From Pseudomonas fluorescens (GTDB taxonomy: Bacteria > Pseudomonadota > Gammaproteobacteria > Pseudomonadales > Pseudomonadaceae): DNA of 64,000 nt. The notes beneath the pieces are model-generated. The model saw only the letters and a program-made list of their open reading frames with translations, ran no database searches and had not been told where the DNA came from. Location of the stretch: contig NZ_JAGGOG010000011.1 in the NCBI RefSeq assembly GCF_018614655.1, forward strand, positions 124,001 to 188,000, written 5' to 3'. The stretch's first letter is position 1. Each line of letters begins with the position of its first letter. A program made the translations under genes and the position numbers. Of this stretch, positions 36,774 to 46,983 are shown one piece after another.

Positions 36774-36904
36774 GATTGAGCTCCTCAAATGAGGCTAAAT
36801 TATGGCAATCTCGACGCCGGGGCTTCCAGCGTCTAAAAAATGTGAAATAACAAAAGTGCCTTTATTTATAAGGCAAAACTTCACTATCAGCTTACGAGAC
36901 CGCC

Positions 36905-37345
36905 ATGATCGACACCATTGACCAACAACTGATCTCTGCATTGATGGAAGACTCGCGCCTGTCCCTGAAGACATTGGCGGGTATCAGCGGCCTCTCCTCC
37001 CCAAGCGTCGGCGAACGCCTGCGGCGCCTGGAGGAACGCGGGATCATCAAAAGCTACACGGTGGATATCGAGCCCAAGCACTTCGGCTACCTGCTGCAAG
37101 CCATCGTGCGTATCCGCCCCTTGCCCGGTCAGTTGCAGGAAGTGGAACGCCAGATCCAGTCGATCCCTGAGTTCACCGAATGCGACAAGGTGACAGGCGA
37201 CGACTGCTTTATCGCCCGCCTGCATGTGCGCACCATGGACCACCTGGACACCTTGCTCGATCGCTTGAATGCCTACGCCGAAACCAACACCGCCATCGTC
37301 AAGAAAACCCCGGTGAAGCGCCGGTTGCCACCGCTGAACGAGTGA
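36905..37345 (+). CDS. Lrp/AsnC-family regulator
   Basis: 146 residues: an N-terminal HTH (IDQQLISALMEDSRLSLKTL then AGISGLSSPSVGERLRRLEE) and a RAM effector-binding domain with TECDKVTGDDCFIARLHV. It is divergent from the EamA transporter, 131 bases apart, and likely controls it in response to an amino acid. The shared gap is AT-rich. Confidence 0.93.
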   Translation: MIDTIDQQLISALMEDSRLSLKTLAGISGLSSPSVGERLRRLEERGIIKSYTVDIEPKHFGYLLQAIVRIRPLPGQLQEVERQIQSIPEFTECDKVTGDDCFIARLHVRTMDHLDTLLDRLNAYAETNTAIVKKTPVKRRLPPLNE

Positions 37346-37348
37346 TTT

Positions 37349-38590
37349 TCACCGGGAGTGCTGCTCCACTCCCGACGTCCCCACCCCTTTCTCGCGGCCC
37401 TTGAACGCCACCGAAAAACAAAAAAAGATCAGTAACGCAAAACCCGCCGGAAACAGCCAGATGCTGCGCCAATCATGGCTACCGCCCACCGCCGCATAGT
37501 GATCCGTCACCTGCCCCGCCACCCAGAACCCGATCAACATGCCGACCCCATAGGTTGCCAGGGTAATCAGCCCCTGGGCCGAGCTTCTGAAGCGCTCCGG
37601 CGCCTTGGCGTCGGTGTAGATCTGCCCCGAGACAAAGAAGAAGTCATAGCAGATGCCATGCAACGCGATGCCGGTGAACAGCATGAATGCCAGCTCACCG
37701 TTATTACCGTAGGCAAACAATGCATAGCGTAGCGCCCAGGCCAGCATGCCCACCAACAGCGCGATCTTGATACCGAATCGCTGAATGAACAGCGGCAACA
37801 ACAGCATGAACAACACCTCGGACACCTGCCCGATGGCCATTTTTGCCGTAGGGTTAGTCACGCCGATTTCCGCGAGGAACGGGTTGGCGTTCTGGTAATA
37901 AAACGCCAGGGGAATGCAGATCAGGATCGAGGCGATAAAGAACACCAGGTAGCTGCGATCCTTGAGCAACCCCAATGCGTCCAACCCCAGCAGCTGCTTG
38001 ATGCCGCCGCTGCCCGCTTCAGCTTTTAGCGGTGCAGTACGTGGCAGGGTGAAGCTATAGAGGCCCAGCGCGAGTGAGGCGATGGCCGACATCAGGAAGG
38101 TGTTGCGCAATGCGCCGGCGGTGATTGCCTGTTGGGCATCCCAGGCAAATACGAAGCTGATCACCAACCCCGCAACGATCCAGCCGATAGTGCCCCACAC
38201 CCGGATGCGCGAAAACTCCTGGGCCGGATCGCTCATCTGCCGGAAGGCCACTGAGTTGACCAGCGCCAGGGTCGGCATGTAGATGACCATGTACGCGAGC
38301 ACATAGGGGTAGAAACCGATGAAATCCGGCGCGCGGTACAGCTGATACAGCAACACGGCGCCAATCAGGTGCAGTACCGCAAGAATCCGCTCGGCATTGA
38401 AGTAGCGGTCGGCAATCAGGCCGATGATGAAGGGCGCGATGATCGCCCCCCACGACTGGGTCGAGAACGCCATGCCGATTTGACCGCCACTGGCGCCCAG
38501 GTTGCTGGCCAGAAAAGTGCCGAGGGTGACGAACCAGCCGCCCCAGATAAAGAACTGCAAGAACATCATGACGCTCAGTCGCGCTTTCAT
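37349..38590 (-). CDS. MFS permease, nucleoside:H+ symporter (NHS)-like
   Basis: 413 residues, about 12 helices. It begins ARLSVMMFLQFFIWGGWFVT, then MAFSTQSWGAIIAPFIIGLI and DRYFNAERILA, which match the NupG/XapB/YegT branch. ATG 38590 is preferred over 38599. It is the last gene of the unit with a sugar oxidoreductase and an isomerase, so it more likely imports a sugar or glycoside than a nucleoside. Confidence 0.88.
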   Translation of the reverse strand: MKARLSVMMFLQFFIWGGWFVTLGTFLASNLGASGGQIGMAFSTQSWGAIIAPFIIGLIADRYFNAERILAVLHLIGAVLLYQLYRAPDFIGFYPYVLAYMVIYMPTLALVNSVAFRQMSDPAQEFSRIRVWGTIGWIVAGLVISFVFAWDAQQAITAGALRNTFLMSAIASLALGLYSFTLPRTAPLKAEAGSGGIKQLLGLDALGLLKDRSYLVFFIASILICIPLAFYYQNANPFLAEIGVTNPTAKMAIGQVSEVLFMLLLPLFIQRFGIKIALLVGMLAWALRYALFAYGNNGELAFMLFTGIALHGICYDFFFVSGQIYTDAKAPERFRSSAQGLITLATYGVGMLIGFWVAGQVTDHYAAVGGSHDWRSIWLFPAGFALLIFFCFSVAFKGREKGVGTSGVEQHSR

Positions 38591-38632
38591 TGTGATCACC
38601 GTTTATTGTTATTTTGGTAAACGAAGCTGTGT

Positions 38633-39695
38633 TCAGACGTCGGGCAGGCCGAGCAGCCGTCGATTGACCTGTTCGCCGGACGTCACGCCGGCGAAATCAT
38701 CAAAGGCCTTGGTGGTCTTGCGAATCATGTGCTGCCGGATGAACGCCGCGCCTTCTGCCGCGCCTTGCTGTGCATCCTTCAGGCAGCATTCCCATTCCAG
38801 CACCGCCCAGCCGCTGAAGTCGTATTGGGTGAGTTTGCTGAAAATCGATTTGAAATCGATCTGGCCATCGCCCAGGGAGCGAAAGCGGCCGGGGCGCTCG
38901 ACCCAGCCTTGATAGCCGCCATAGACGCCAGAGCGCGCATCGGGACGGAACTCGGCGTCCTTGACGTGGAACATGCGGATGCGCTCGTGGTAACGGTCGA
39001 TAAAACCCAGGTAGTCCATTTGCTGCAACAGCAGGTGGCTGGGGTCATAGAGAATGTTGGCGCGAGGATGGAAATCGACGGCTTCGAGGAAGCGCTCGAA
39101 GGACGCACCGTCGTGCAGGTCTTCGCCAGGATGGATTTCGTAGCAGAGGTCGACACCGGCCGCGTCGAAGCAATCGAGGATCGGCAACCAGCGCTTGGCA
39201 CTCGGCAAAACCTTGCTCCACCAACCCGCTGGGGCGTTGTGGCCAAGGGTAGATATACGGCCAGAGCAGCGCGCCGGAGAACGTCGCGTGAGCTTTTAAA
39301 CCCAGGCGCTGGCTGGCACGGGCGGCCAGCTTCAATTGCTCGATGGCCCACTCGGTGCGAGCCTGGGGTTGGCCACGCAGGTGAGCCGGGGCGAAGTCAT
39401 CGAACAAGGTATCGAAGGCCGGATGTACCGCGACGAGTTGGCCTTGCAGGTGAGTCGACAGCTCGCTGATTTCTACGCCGGCCTGCGCGCAAACCGCCTT
39501 GATTTCATCGCAGTAGTCTTGGCTTTCAGCGGCGCGGGCCAGGTCAATGTATTGGGTGCCGAGGGTCGGCAACTGAATCGCCTTATAGCCTTGGGAGGCT
39601 GCCCATTGGGCGATGTTGGCCAACGTGTCGAAAGGGGCTTCAGTCGATATGAACTGAGCGAGAAAAATGCCGGGGCCGCGCATTCCTGGGTTCAT
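38633..39695 (-). pseudogene. Sugar phosphate isomerase/epimerase (xylose isomerase-like), frameshifted
   Basis: The start at 39695 has AAGGAG 9 bases upstream. The first frame encodes the N-terminal half (GPGIFLAQFISTEAPFDTLA up to YPWPQRPSGLVEQGFAE), then loses sense. The second half continues in another frame with KRWLPILDCFDAAGVDLCYE, DPSHLLLQQMDYLGF, FHVKDAEF and AVLEWECC, all metal-binding or catalytic segments of the TIM-barrel family. The break is near 39205, and a 2-base loss (GAG-TG-CCAAG for an expected GAGCTGGCCAAG) would explain it. It may be a real inactivation or a sequence error. Confidence 0.82.
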
Positions 39696-39709
39696 CGAGG
39701 CGATCTCCT

Positions 39710-40867
39710 TCATGGGTTGCAGGCCAATGTCGTCCACTTCGCGTCGCCGCGATGGTTGGCGATCACGGCTTCGACAAAGGCCAGGCCGCGCACGCCCACT
39801 TCAATACCGGGCACGCCGACAGCCTCGGTGCCTTGGCGAATGGCAGTGGCGAAGTCACCGTAGAGGTTGGCCATGGCTTCCAGGTAACCCTCGGGATGCC
39901 CCGGGGGTAAGCGCATGCGTTGCAGAGCTGCATCGCACAACCAAGGCTGGCCGACACCGGAACGCAGGATACGCAGGGGTTGGTCAAGAGAACGGTGGAT
40001 CAGGCTGGCCGGATCTTCCTGACGCCATTCCAGACCGCCGTTTTCCCCATAGAGGCGGATCTTCAGCGGGTTTTCTTCGCCGGCGCAGACCTGGCTGGCG
40101 ATCAGTACACCACTGGCACCGGAGGCCATTTTGAACAGCATGGCCGCGTCATCATCCAGTTGCCGGCCGGGCACGTGGATACCCAGGCTGGCGCAGACCT
40201 GTTCAATCGGTTGGTCGGCGACGAATTCCGCCAGGGAAAACGCGTGAGTGCCGATATCACCAATGCAGCCACCCAGTCCCGACTGCTCGGGTTGATCGCG
40301 CCAACTCGCTTGCTTGTTGCCCTGCCCGGCCACGTCCTGGCTTAACCAGCCTTGGGGGTATTCGACGATGACTTTGCGCAGTTCACCAATGACACCCCTG
40401 CGCACCATGTCCCGAGCCTGCCAAACCATCGGATAGCCCAGGTAGGTATGGGCCAGGCCATAGAGGCCGGGGCTGCTGTTCACTACCTCTGCCAGCGTCC
40501 GGACTTCGGCGAGGTTAAGTGCGGCGGGTTTTTCACTGAACACGTGGAAGCCCTGTTGTAAGGCCTGGGTGGCGATGGGGACGTGCAAATGATTGGGGGT
40601 GACGATGATCAGCAGCTCCATACGCTGTTCAACGGGCTGCGCCTGTTCTTCCGCGAGCATGAGCTGCCAATCGCTGTAACAGCGGGACTCGGGCAAGCCC
40701 AGCGCAGTACCGGTGTCGCGGTTGTTGTCGGGGTCGCGGCTGAACGCGCCGCACACCAATTCAAAACGGCCATCCAACCCGGCAGCCTGGCGGTGGGCCT
40801 GGCCGATAAATGCGCCCTCGCCGCCTCCGACAAAGCCCATTCTTATTTTTGGCACAGCAGCTTTCAT
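39710..40867 (-). CDS. Gfo/Idh/MocA-family oxidoreductase
   Basis: 385 residues. The NAD(P) Rossmann motif reads [20 protein letters not shown], and the family EKP triad is present in [16 protein letters not shown]; a C-terminal dimerisation domain follows. Such enzymes oxidise sugars, inositols or glycosides, often to 3-keto forms with an isomerase partner like the adjacent broken gene. ATG 40867 is preferred over 40927 because the latter would lie over the operator. Its stop overlaps an ATG (ATGA) before the next gene. Confidence 0.92.
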   Translation of the reverse strand: MKAAVPKIRMGFVGGGEGAFIGQAHRQAAGLDGRFELVCGAFSRDPDNNRDTGTALGLPESRCYSDWQLMLAEEQAQPVEQRMELLIIVTPNHLHVPIATQALQQGFHVFSEKPAALNLAEVRTLAEVVNSSPGLYGLAHTYLGYPMVWQARDMVRRGVIGELRKVIVEYPQGWLSQDVAGQGNKQASWRDQPEQSGLGGCIGDIGTHAFSLAEFVADQPIEQVCASLGIHVPGRQLDDDAAMLFKMASGASGVLIASQVCAGEENPLKIRLYGENGGLEWRQEDPASLIHRSLDQPLRILRSGVGQPWLCDAALQRMRLPPGHPEGYLEAMANLYGDFATAIRQGTEAVGVPGIEVGVRGLAFVEAVIANHRGDAKWTTLACNP

Positions 40868-40902
40868 GGCAAGTCTTCTCTTTTCAGACGATTTTCGATC
40901 AT

Positions 40903-40920
40903 GATGTAACCGGTTACATC
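40903..40920. promoter_or_regulatory. LacI-type operator
   Basis: GATGTAACCGGTTACATC is a perfect 18-base palindrome with the central CG of LacI/GalR-family sites. It stands 35 bases before the oxidoreductase start and 119 bases before the lacI-type gene start, so the regulator at 41040 probably represses the catabolic unit and perhaps itself. Confidence 0.88.
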
Positions 40921-41039
40921 GTGCCAAAATCTAGGCCCAGTTGCGTGCAGTGTCAAACCCTGAATGGAAGACATCGGCGTTTCTGCCATGGCCCGACTGC
41001 GGTAAGCTCGCCGGCTGCTGCTCTGATAGTGAGGTTGCC

Positions 41040-42038
41040 TTGTCCAATATTCGTGAAGTCGCGCGCCTGGCCGGTGTCTCGGTGGCCACCGTATCCAGAA
41101 CCCTGGCCTCCCCCGAACGTGTACTGCCCGAGACCCGAGACAAGGTCAACGCCGCCGTGGAACAGACCGGTTACCGGCCTAACCGTATGGCGGTGCAGTT
41201 TCGCTCCCGGCGCACCGGTAACCTGGTGATCCTGGTACCGGCGATTGCCAACACGTTTTTCGCGCGGGTCATCAGCGGCGCACAGCAAGCGGCACAAGCG
41301 GCGGGTTATCGGCTGCTGTTGTGCGACACCCAAGGCCAGGCAGAAATCGAAAAGCAGTTCGCCGAGCTGGTCTACGCCCATCAGGCCGATGGTGTGATTC
41401 AACTGCGGGCATACGATCCCTTTACCGACTGCACGGACTCACCGCCCCTGGTCAATGCCTGCGAGGTGATCCAGAACGGCCGCCACCCCACCATCAGCCT
41501 GGATAACCGTGGCGCGGCCAGGGCCATGACCCAGCATTTGATCGACTTGGGCCACCGTCGCATCGGCCTGATCAAAGGCCCGAAAAGCAGCCCGCTGACC
41601 CAGGATCGCGTGGCCGGTTATGAAGACGCCTTGTTGGCTGCGGGTATCCCCCGTGACTCGGCGCTCATCTGCCACGGGGACTTTACCTTGCAGGCCGGTT
41701 TCGAGGGTGCGGGCATAATGCTGAAACTGCCCGAGCGCCCCACCGCGCTGTTCTGCGAGAACGATGAAATGGCCATTGGCGCGTTAAAGCGCATCAAACA
41801 ACAGGGCTTGCGTGTGCCGCAGGATATTTCCCTGGTGGGTTTTGATGACATTCCCTTCGCCGCTTACTGCGACCCGCCGCTGACCACCATCGCCCAACCG
41901 GCTGAAATTTTTGGCCGCACAGCCGTCGAAATGCTCATCGCGCTGATCGAGAAAACGTCGCTGCCACTGCGTCATGTGGTGTTGCCGTTTGAGCTCGCCT
42001 TACGCGCCAGCACCGCGGCCCTGCCCACTCATAAATAA
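41040..42038 (+). CDS. LacI/GalR-family transcriptional regulator
   Basis: 332 residues from a TTG preceded by GTGAGG. The N-terminal HTH is SNIREVARLAGVSVATVSRT then LASPERVLPETRDKV with hinge GYRPNRMA; a periplasmic-binding-like effector domain follows. It is divergent from the sugar oxidoreductase unit across the palindromic operator. The inducer is presumably a sugar derivative. Confidence 0.94.
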   Translation: MSNIREVARLAGVSVATVSRTLASPERVLPETRDKVNAAVEQTGYRPNRMAVQFRSRRTGNLVILVPAIANTFFARVISGAQQAAQAAGYRLLLCDTQGQAEIEKQFAELVYAHQADGVIQLRAYDPFTDCTDSPPLVNACEVIQNGRHPTISLDNRGAARAMTQHLIDLGHRRIGLIKGPKSSPLTQDRVAGYEDALLAAGIPRDSALICHGDFTLQAGFEGAGIMLKLPERPTALFCENDEMAIGALKRIKQQGLRVPQDISLVGFDDIPFAAYCDPPLTTIAQPAEIFGRTAVEMLIALIEKTSLPLRHVVLPFELALRASTAALPTHK

Positions 42039-42049
42039 GAGGGTCGGTG

Positions 42050-42460
42050 CTAGAAATGCGCCACGTCCGAAACCTCACCATCCAGCACATCCCGCGCCAG
42101 TGTCCAGGCTCGTTCCTTGGACTCCACTACCAGTAACGGATACCCCCACGCCTTGCCAAAAGTTGCGGCAAACGGCTTGAGCGCAAGGCGCTTGGCCGCA
42201 CTCGGCTCAACCTGGATCATGCCTTTGACGAAGGTGCGCAGGGCCGGTTTGTTCTTCTTCATCCAGATCGAGGCTTGTTTGCGCTCTTCGTGGGAGTGCT
42301 CATGGGCGGTTTCATCCACGGCTTTGTCGTGCAGCAACAGGAACGGTTGCTGACGCTCCAACAAGCGACCGAACGTCACAAATACGTCCTCTGCGCCTGG
42401 GCCGGCCGGGGCGTCGAAATCAATTTTCACCACAGGAAACGTTGAGCTGTCGAGTTGCAT
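42050..42460 (-). CDS. Conserved-type protein of unknown function
   Basis: 136 residues, soluble. Features are VVKIDFDAPAGPGAEDVFVT, a His-rich EHSHEERKQ stretch, and FGKAWGYPLLVVES. TTGAGGATTCTGCC precedes ATG 42460. It is convergent with the LacI gene (11-base gap) and divergent from an AraC gene. I recognise no named domain. Confidence 0.72.
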   Translation of the reverse strand: MQLDSSTFPVVKIDFDAPAGPGAEDVFVTFGRLLERQQPFLLLHDKAVDETAHEHSHEERKQASIWMKKNKPALRTFVKGMIQVEPSAAKRLALKPFAATFGKAWGYPLLVVESKERAWTLARDVLDGEVSDVAHF

Positions 42461-42568
42461 GGCAGAATCCTCAATGAGATTGTTTCCCAACTATAATCAG
42501 CTCACCCCTGGATGGCATTGCACAGAATAGCCAAACTATTTCGCATTCCAGCCACAAGCGAATACCCC

Positions 42569-43465
42569 ATGAAGCACCGCCTTGAACTCCATGACCCGCT
42601 GCTGGCAAAAGACGTCGATGCCGTCCCTCGTGCGGTCGTCGCCGCGGGCGCCTCCAGCGATGCCGAACGCTGGGAACATGTTCAACACCAGCATCGCCGG
42701 GGGCAGTTGATGTACACCTTGCGGGGGGTGATTCATTGCGACATCGAAGAAGGCATCTGGATCGTACCGCCCCAATGCGCACTGTGGATTCCCGGCGGCA
42801 TTTCCCATGCGGCCCGTGGCTCTGGAGAGGCGCAGGTCTATTGCCTGCTGATCGAGCCCGGTGCTGCCAACGCCCTGCCCCACCACTGTTGCACCTTGTC
42901 GGTATCGGCGCTGCTGCATGAGTTGATCGGCAAGACCGTCGGTTTCCCGCAACTGTATGAGATCGACGGCCCCCAGGGACGCTTGGTGTCCACGTTATTG
43001 GATGAACTGGCCCAGGCCCCGATCGAAGCCCTGCACCTGCCCATGCCCCGGGACCCTCGGCTAAAGCGCCTGGCCAACAGCTTGCTGGCCGATCCGAGCG
43101 ACAAGGCGACCCTCGACAAGTGGGCCGTGCGCATCGGCATGAGCGAACGCAGCATGACCCGACTGTTGCAGGAGGAAATCGGCTTGAGTTTTGGCCGCTG
43201 GCGCCGGCAGCTACACGTGATCCTGTCGCTGCAACGCCTGGCCAAGGGCGAAAGCGTACAGGCGGTGGCCCTGGACCTGGGCTACGAAAACGCGAGCGGC
43301 TTTATCACCATGTTCCGTAAAGCCGTGGGCAAGCCGCCGGCGCGCTACCTGGCGGATCGCATCGGCGCAAGTGCCCCCATCCCACCGGACGGTCCGGCAA
43401 CCATTGCCTTTGCGGGCGAGAGCCCCGTTCAGCGCTCAGACGACTCTCGCCACACCGGTTCCTGA
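42569..43465 (+). CDS. AraC-family regulator with cupin sensor
   Basis: 298 residues. The N-terminal cupin contains HVQHQHRRGQLMYTLRGVIH and VPPQCALWIPGGISH; the C-terminal HTH pair has WAVRIGMSERSMTRLLQEE and ALDLGYENASGFITMFRKAV. ATG 42569 is preferred over 42512 since the domain starts just after. The 3' end overlaps the convergent membrane gene by 37 bases. Target unknown. Confidence 0.9.
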   Translation: MKHRLELHDPLLAKDVDAVPRAVVAAGASSDAERWEHVQHQHRRGQLMYTLRGVIHCDIEEGIWIVPPQCALWIPGGISHAARGSGEAQVYCLLIEPGAANALPHHCCTLSVSALLHELIGKTVGFPQLYEIDGPQGRLVSTLLDELAQAPIEALHLPMPRDPRLKRLANSLLADPSDKATLDKWAVRIGMSERSMTRLLQEEIGLSFGRWRRQLHVILSLQRLAKGESVQAVALDLGYENASGFITMFRKAVGKPPARYLADRIGASAPIPPDGPATIAFAGESPVQRSDDSRHTGS

Positions 43466-44040
43466 TGGGCCTGGTCCGCGCCTGAAACCGTAACGGCCAC
43501 ATGGTTGAGCAGCTTCTCGGCGTTGTATTTGGGCAGCAGTGCACTCAGCAACAGAATGACCATGCCGCCACCGATCAACGACGGTGAAACCCGGACATTG
43601 ACCACCTCAAGCCGCCATAGAAACACCATCGCGGCGCTCACCCCCAACACGTAACCCGCCAGGGCTTCATTGAGCGGATGAACCGTGGGCGCGACGCAAA
43701 ACGCGCTGAACCACCCACTGATTAACACGCCGCCGACGGCTGCCGGCCAGCGCCAGTCGGGGTTGATCCGACGTGCCACCAGGCTCAGCGCCACCGTGAC
43801 CATCAGCGAAGTGTTCATGGCGTGGCCGCTGATCACGGCAATATCGAGGGACTGGATGGACACGCCCCAGCCCTTGAACAACAGTTTGCTGAACGCCACG
43901 ATCGAGTAGGTGCAGGCGATTGTCACCCCCCACCACTTGAGCGCCTGGGGACGGGAGTGCCACAACCAGACGGCGATTACCAACGCAGCCGGAATCATGA
44001 CGGTAATACCGCCATATTGCGCAAGTTCAGCCCTTATCAA
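43429..44040 (-). CDS. PAP2-like membrane phosphatase
   Basis: 203 residues with five or six hydrophobic helices. A SGHAMNTSLMVTVAL segment fits the second PAP2 signature (SGH), and a later HPLNEALAGYVLG may hold the third histidine region; the first signature (K-x6-RP) is not clear, so activity is uncertain. TTG 44040 is supported by GAAGGAACAAACA. The 112-base gap to the next unit holds no feature I can name. Confidence 0.7.
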   Translation of the reverse strand: MIRAELAQYGGITVMIPAALVIAVWLWHSRPQALKWWGVTIACTYSIVAFSKLLFKGWGVSIQSLDIAVISGHAMNTSLMVTVALSLVARRINPDWRWPAAVGGVLISGWFSAFCVAPTVHPLNEALAGYVLGVSAAMVFLWRLEVVNVRVSPSLIGGGMVILLLSALLPKYNAEKLLNHVAVTVSGADQAHQEPVWRESSER

Positions 44041-44152
44041 TGTTTGTTCCTTCCCCGGTTTTTCCCGGCGTCTATGAGACCCCAGGCCCCGGCAAAATAC
44101 AACGTTATCTACGGTCGCACTTTGTGGCGAGAAACGTGAACTCCCCCTGGGA

Positions 44153-45124
44153 TCATTGCGGCGAAAACACCTCGGTGTCCGTCAATCTCTGCACCTGCAC
44201 CCGGTGCGCAAAGATCTTCTTCTCTACGAACAAATCATCCACCTGCTGCAGCGCCTGCACGTCCCGAGCCTCTACCGGCAGCAGCGACTCGTCACCCCAA
44301 CTGCGCAACAACTGAGAAACCTCAAGGGGGATACCGTTGACCTTGGCAAACACCCGCGCGTATTCCTCGGGGTTCTGTCGGGCCCATTCAAAGGCCTTGG
44401 CGAAGCGCTGCAACAGGTCGCTGAGGGCCTTGCGCTTAAGCGGGTCGGCGAGCACTTCGTCGGAGGCGGTGATAAAGGTCAACCCGGTATTGATCCCTTC
44501 GCCGCTGATCAGTACCCGCGCGCCCTTCTGCTCGGCGAACGCTTGATACACACCGAAGGTGGCCCAGGCGTCGATCTTCCCGGCATTGAAAGCCGGCAGT
44601 GCGTCGGTGGGCAGCACAAAGCCGACCTTGACGTCTTGCTCATCCACCCCGGCATTGGCCAGGGCACGAATCAGCAGGTACTGGGAAATACTGCCCCGGG
44701 CCGATGACACCACCACATTGCGCCCTTTCAGGTCGGCCACGCTGCGAATCGGTGAATCCGGCGGTACCAGGATCGCAATCCCTCGGGATTGGCTGCGACG
44801 CACCGCAACGATGCGCATAGGCGTACCGCCAGTGGCCGCCGCCAGAACCGGTGTATCGCCGGCAGGCCCCAGGTCTACCGCTCCGGCGCGCAAGGCTTCG
44901 AACAGCGGTGCGGCTCCCTGGAAATTGGTCCATTGGACCTTGTAATCGATGCCTTCCAGGGCATTGGCGGCCTCCACCACCGTGCGTAAACCTTTGGCTT
45001 GATCGCCGAGGATCAGAGTCACACCGGACAACTCCGATGAAGACTTGGGGGCCTCCACCGCGTTATCGCAACCGCCTAGCAACAGCGCGGCACCCAGCAG
45101 CAATAACGTTTTGAACTCAAGCAT
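44153..45124 (-). CDS. ABC substrate-binding lipoprotein, aliphatic sulfonate type (SsuA-like)
   Basis: 323 residues. The signal peptide ends in the lipobox LLLGGC, so the protein is probably anchored as a lipoprotein. The mature part shows the NMT1/SsuA fold: VQWTNFQGAAPLFEALRAGA, DLGPAGDTPVLAAATGG, GRNVVVSSARGSISQYL. ATG 45124 overlaps the end of the ATPase gene, giving tight coupling with it and the permease. It would deliver a sulfonate or sulfate ester. Confidence 0.9.
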   Translation of the reverse strand: MLEFKTLLLLGAALLLGGCDNAVEAPKSSSELSGVTLILGDQAKGLRTVVEAANALEGIDYKVQWTNFQGAAPLFEALRAGAVDLGPAGDTPVLAAATGGTPMRIVAVRRSQSRGIAILVPPDSPIRSVADLKGRNVVVSSARGSISQYLLIRALANAGVDEQDVKVGFVLPTDALPAFNAGKIDAWATFGVYQAFAEQKGARVLISGEGINTGLTFITASDEVLADPLKRKALSDLLQRFAKAFEWARQNPEEYARVFAKVNGIPLEVSQLLRSWGDESLLPVEARDVQALQQVDDLFVEKKIFAHRVQVQRLTDTEVFSPQ

Positions 45125-45890
45125 GGGCAAACCGCCGGACGCTGGCGGCTGCGGCTTGTGCTACCTGTGCAGGGGCGTCCACCTCGACCCCCAACAGGGT
45201 CAGCAAGCGTGCCCGGATCGCCTGGAAACCTTCCTGGCCGGTATCTCGTGACCGAGGCAAGTCGATACTCAACTGCTCGGCAATCTTGCCATTGGCCAGG
45301 ACAATCACGCGGTCCGCCAGCAGGATCGCCTCATCAACATCGTGGGTCACCAGCAGCACCGCCGGCGTGTGCTTGCGCCACAGTTCAATGATCAACCGAT
45401 GCATCTTGATTCGAGTCAACGCGTCCAGGGCAGCAAAAGGCTCGTCCAGCAACAGCAACTTCGGCTCGCGCACCAACCCTCGAGCCAATGCCACGCGCTG
45501 GGCTTCGCCGCCGGAGAGCGTCGCCGGATAAGCTTCAAGCCGATGGGCCAGCCCGACTTCCGTCAAGGCTTGCACGGCGCGGGCCTTGGCATCGGGAACG
45601 CGCAGGCCGAGGGTCACGTTTTTCCAGGCGCGTTTCCAGGGCATCAGCCGAGGTTCCTGAAACACCGCCGCGCGGGCCCTGGGCACGCGCAGTTGGCCGC
45701 TGTCGATACTGTCCAGCCCGGCCAGGCTGCGCAACAAGGTGGTCTTGCCGGAACCGCTGGCGCCCAACAAGGCCACGAACTCGCCGGGTGCGATGTCCAG
45801 GTCCAAGCCATCAATCACCCGCTGCTGGCCGAACTGGCGCACCACATTGCGCAACTGCACGGGTGCTGCTGAAGGTTCAATACTCGACAT
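45117..45890 (-). CDS. ssuB: ABC transporter ATPase (SsuB/TauB-like)
   Basis: 257 residues with Walker A GASGSGKTTLLRSL, signature LSGGEAQRVALARGL, Walker B LLLLDEPFAALD and switch histidine VTHDVDEAI. It powers the adjacent permease for sulfonate uptake. Its ATG lies 1 base beyond the permease stop and its 3' end overlaps the binding-protein start. Confidence 0.92.
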   Translation of the reverse strand: MSSIEPSAAPVQLRNVVRQFGQQRVIDGLDLDIAPGEFVALLGASGSGKTTLLRSLAGLDSIDSGQLRVPRARAAVFQEPRLMPWKRAWKNVTLGLRVPDAKARAVQALTEVGLAHRLEAYPATLSGGEAQRVALARGLVREPKLLLLDEPFAALDALTRIKMHRLIIELWRKHTPAVLLVTHDVDEAILLADRVIVLANGKIAEQLSIDLPRSRDTGQEGFQAIRARLLTLLGVEVDAPAQVAQAAAASVRRFAHA

Positions 45891-45891
45891 A

Positions 45892-46761
45892 TCAGTTCCT
45901 CACAAAAGATGGGCGCCAGGCCAGGGCGAATCGTTCCAGGGTGCGGATCAGCCCATCGATCAACAGGCCAAGCACGCTATAGATCAGCAGGCAGATAACG
46001 ATCACATCGGTGCGCATGAAGTCCCGGGCATCACTGGCCAGGTAGCCGATGCCGGCGGTGGTGTTGATTTGCTCGACAAACACCAGGGCCAACCAGGAAA
46101 TCCCCAGGGAGTAGCGCAGACCGACAAAAAACGAAGGCAAGGAGCCCGGCAGAATCACATGCCAGATCAACTCGCGACGACTGAGGCCCAGCGTGTTGGC
46201 GGCCTCGATCAACTTGGGGTCGATGTTGCGGATGCCGGCGAACAAATTGAGGTACACCGGAAACGTGGTGCCGGTGACAATCAGGGCGATTTTAGTGAAC
46301 TCGCCAATGCCGAACCAAAGGATGAACAACGGCACCAGGGCCAGGGAAGGAATGGTGCGCAACATCTGCATCGGCGAGTCGAGGATCACCTCGCCGCGCT
46401 TGGACAAGCCGGTAATCAAGGCCGCCACCACGCCGATACTGACGCCAATGCTCAAGCCCAGCAGCGCTCGTTGCAAGGACACCCACAGGTGCTTGCCCAG
46501 CTCACCGGAAATGATCATCGCCCACAATGTGCCGCCGATCTGCGACGGTGCGGCAATGATCCGTTGCGGGATCAGCCCCAGCTCGGAGGCCAGCTCCCAC
46601 AGCAGTAACAGCACAATCGGGCTGACCAGGCGCAGCAACACCTCAGGGGTGCGCCAGTTACGTACCCAATTGGGGACCAATCGTGACGCGCCTTCATCGC
46701 CGGTGAGGCGAGCAGCCTTGTTGACGGAAAACGAACGGGTATTGAGGGTCTTTTCAGTCAT
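45892..46761 (-). CDS. ssuC: ABC transporter permease (SsuC/TauC-like)
   Basis: 289 residues with about six membrane helices and the permease loop EAANTLGLSRRELIWHVILPG (the EAA motif that contacts the ATPase). AGGAAG precedes ATG 46761. It is first in the permease/ATPase/binding-protein unit and is the only ABC permease in the window, although two more sulfonate-type binding proteins are encoded downstream. It is divergent from the luciferase-type monooxygenase. Confidence 0.92.
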   Translation of the reverse strand: MTEKTLNTRSFSVNKAARLTGDEGASRLVPNWVRNWRTPEVLLRLVSPIVLLLLWELASELGLIPQRIIAAPSQIGGTLWAMIISGELGKHLWVSLQRALLGLSIGVSIGVVAALITGLSKRGEVILDSPMQMLRTIPSLALVPLFILWFGIGEFTKIALIVTGTTFPVYLNLFAGIRNIDPKLIEAANTLGLSRRELIWHVILPGSLPSFFVGLRYSLGISWLALVFVEQINTTAGIGYLASDARDFMRTDVIVICLLIYSVLGLLIDGLIRTLERFALAWRPSFVRN

Positions 46762-46983
46762 CAGGCTTCCTACCTCATCAAGAACACGGCCAGGAGCGCC
46801 GCTGCGGTTTCATGCTATTCGCATAAAAAACCTCAGTGAAATTCTTTTTGGGAATAACCTAATGCGATTAAAATGCGCATTACTGATATCTAACTATAAA
46901 TATGATTCTTTATTTTAATAATTAGGATAGAACAAAACGGCATTTTACAGGCCCTGCGGCTGCCCCTACTTTCACTCTCATAC

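Noticed and set aside
46862..46918. 18-codon upstream frame in the AT-rich gap (MRLKCALLIS...)
   Set aside because: No ribosome site, and no equivalent at the other motif copies, so it is not supported as a leader peptide.
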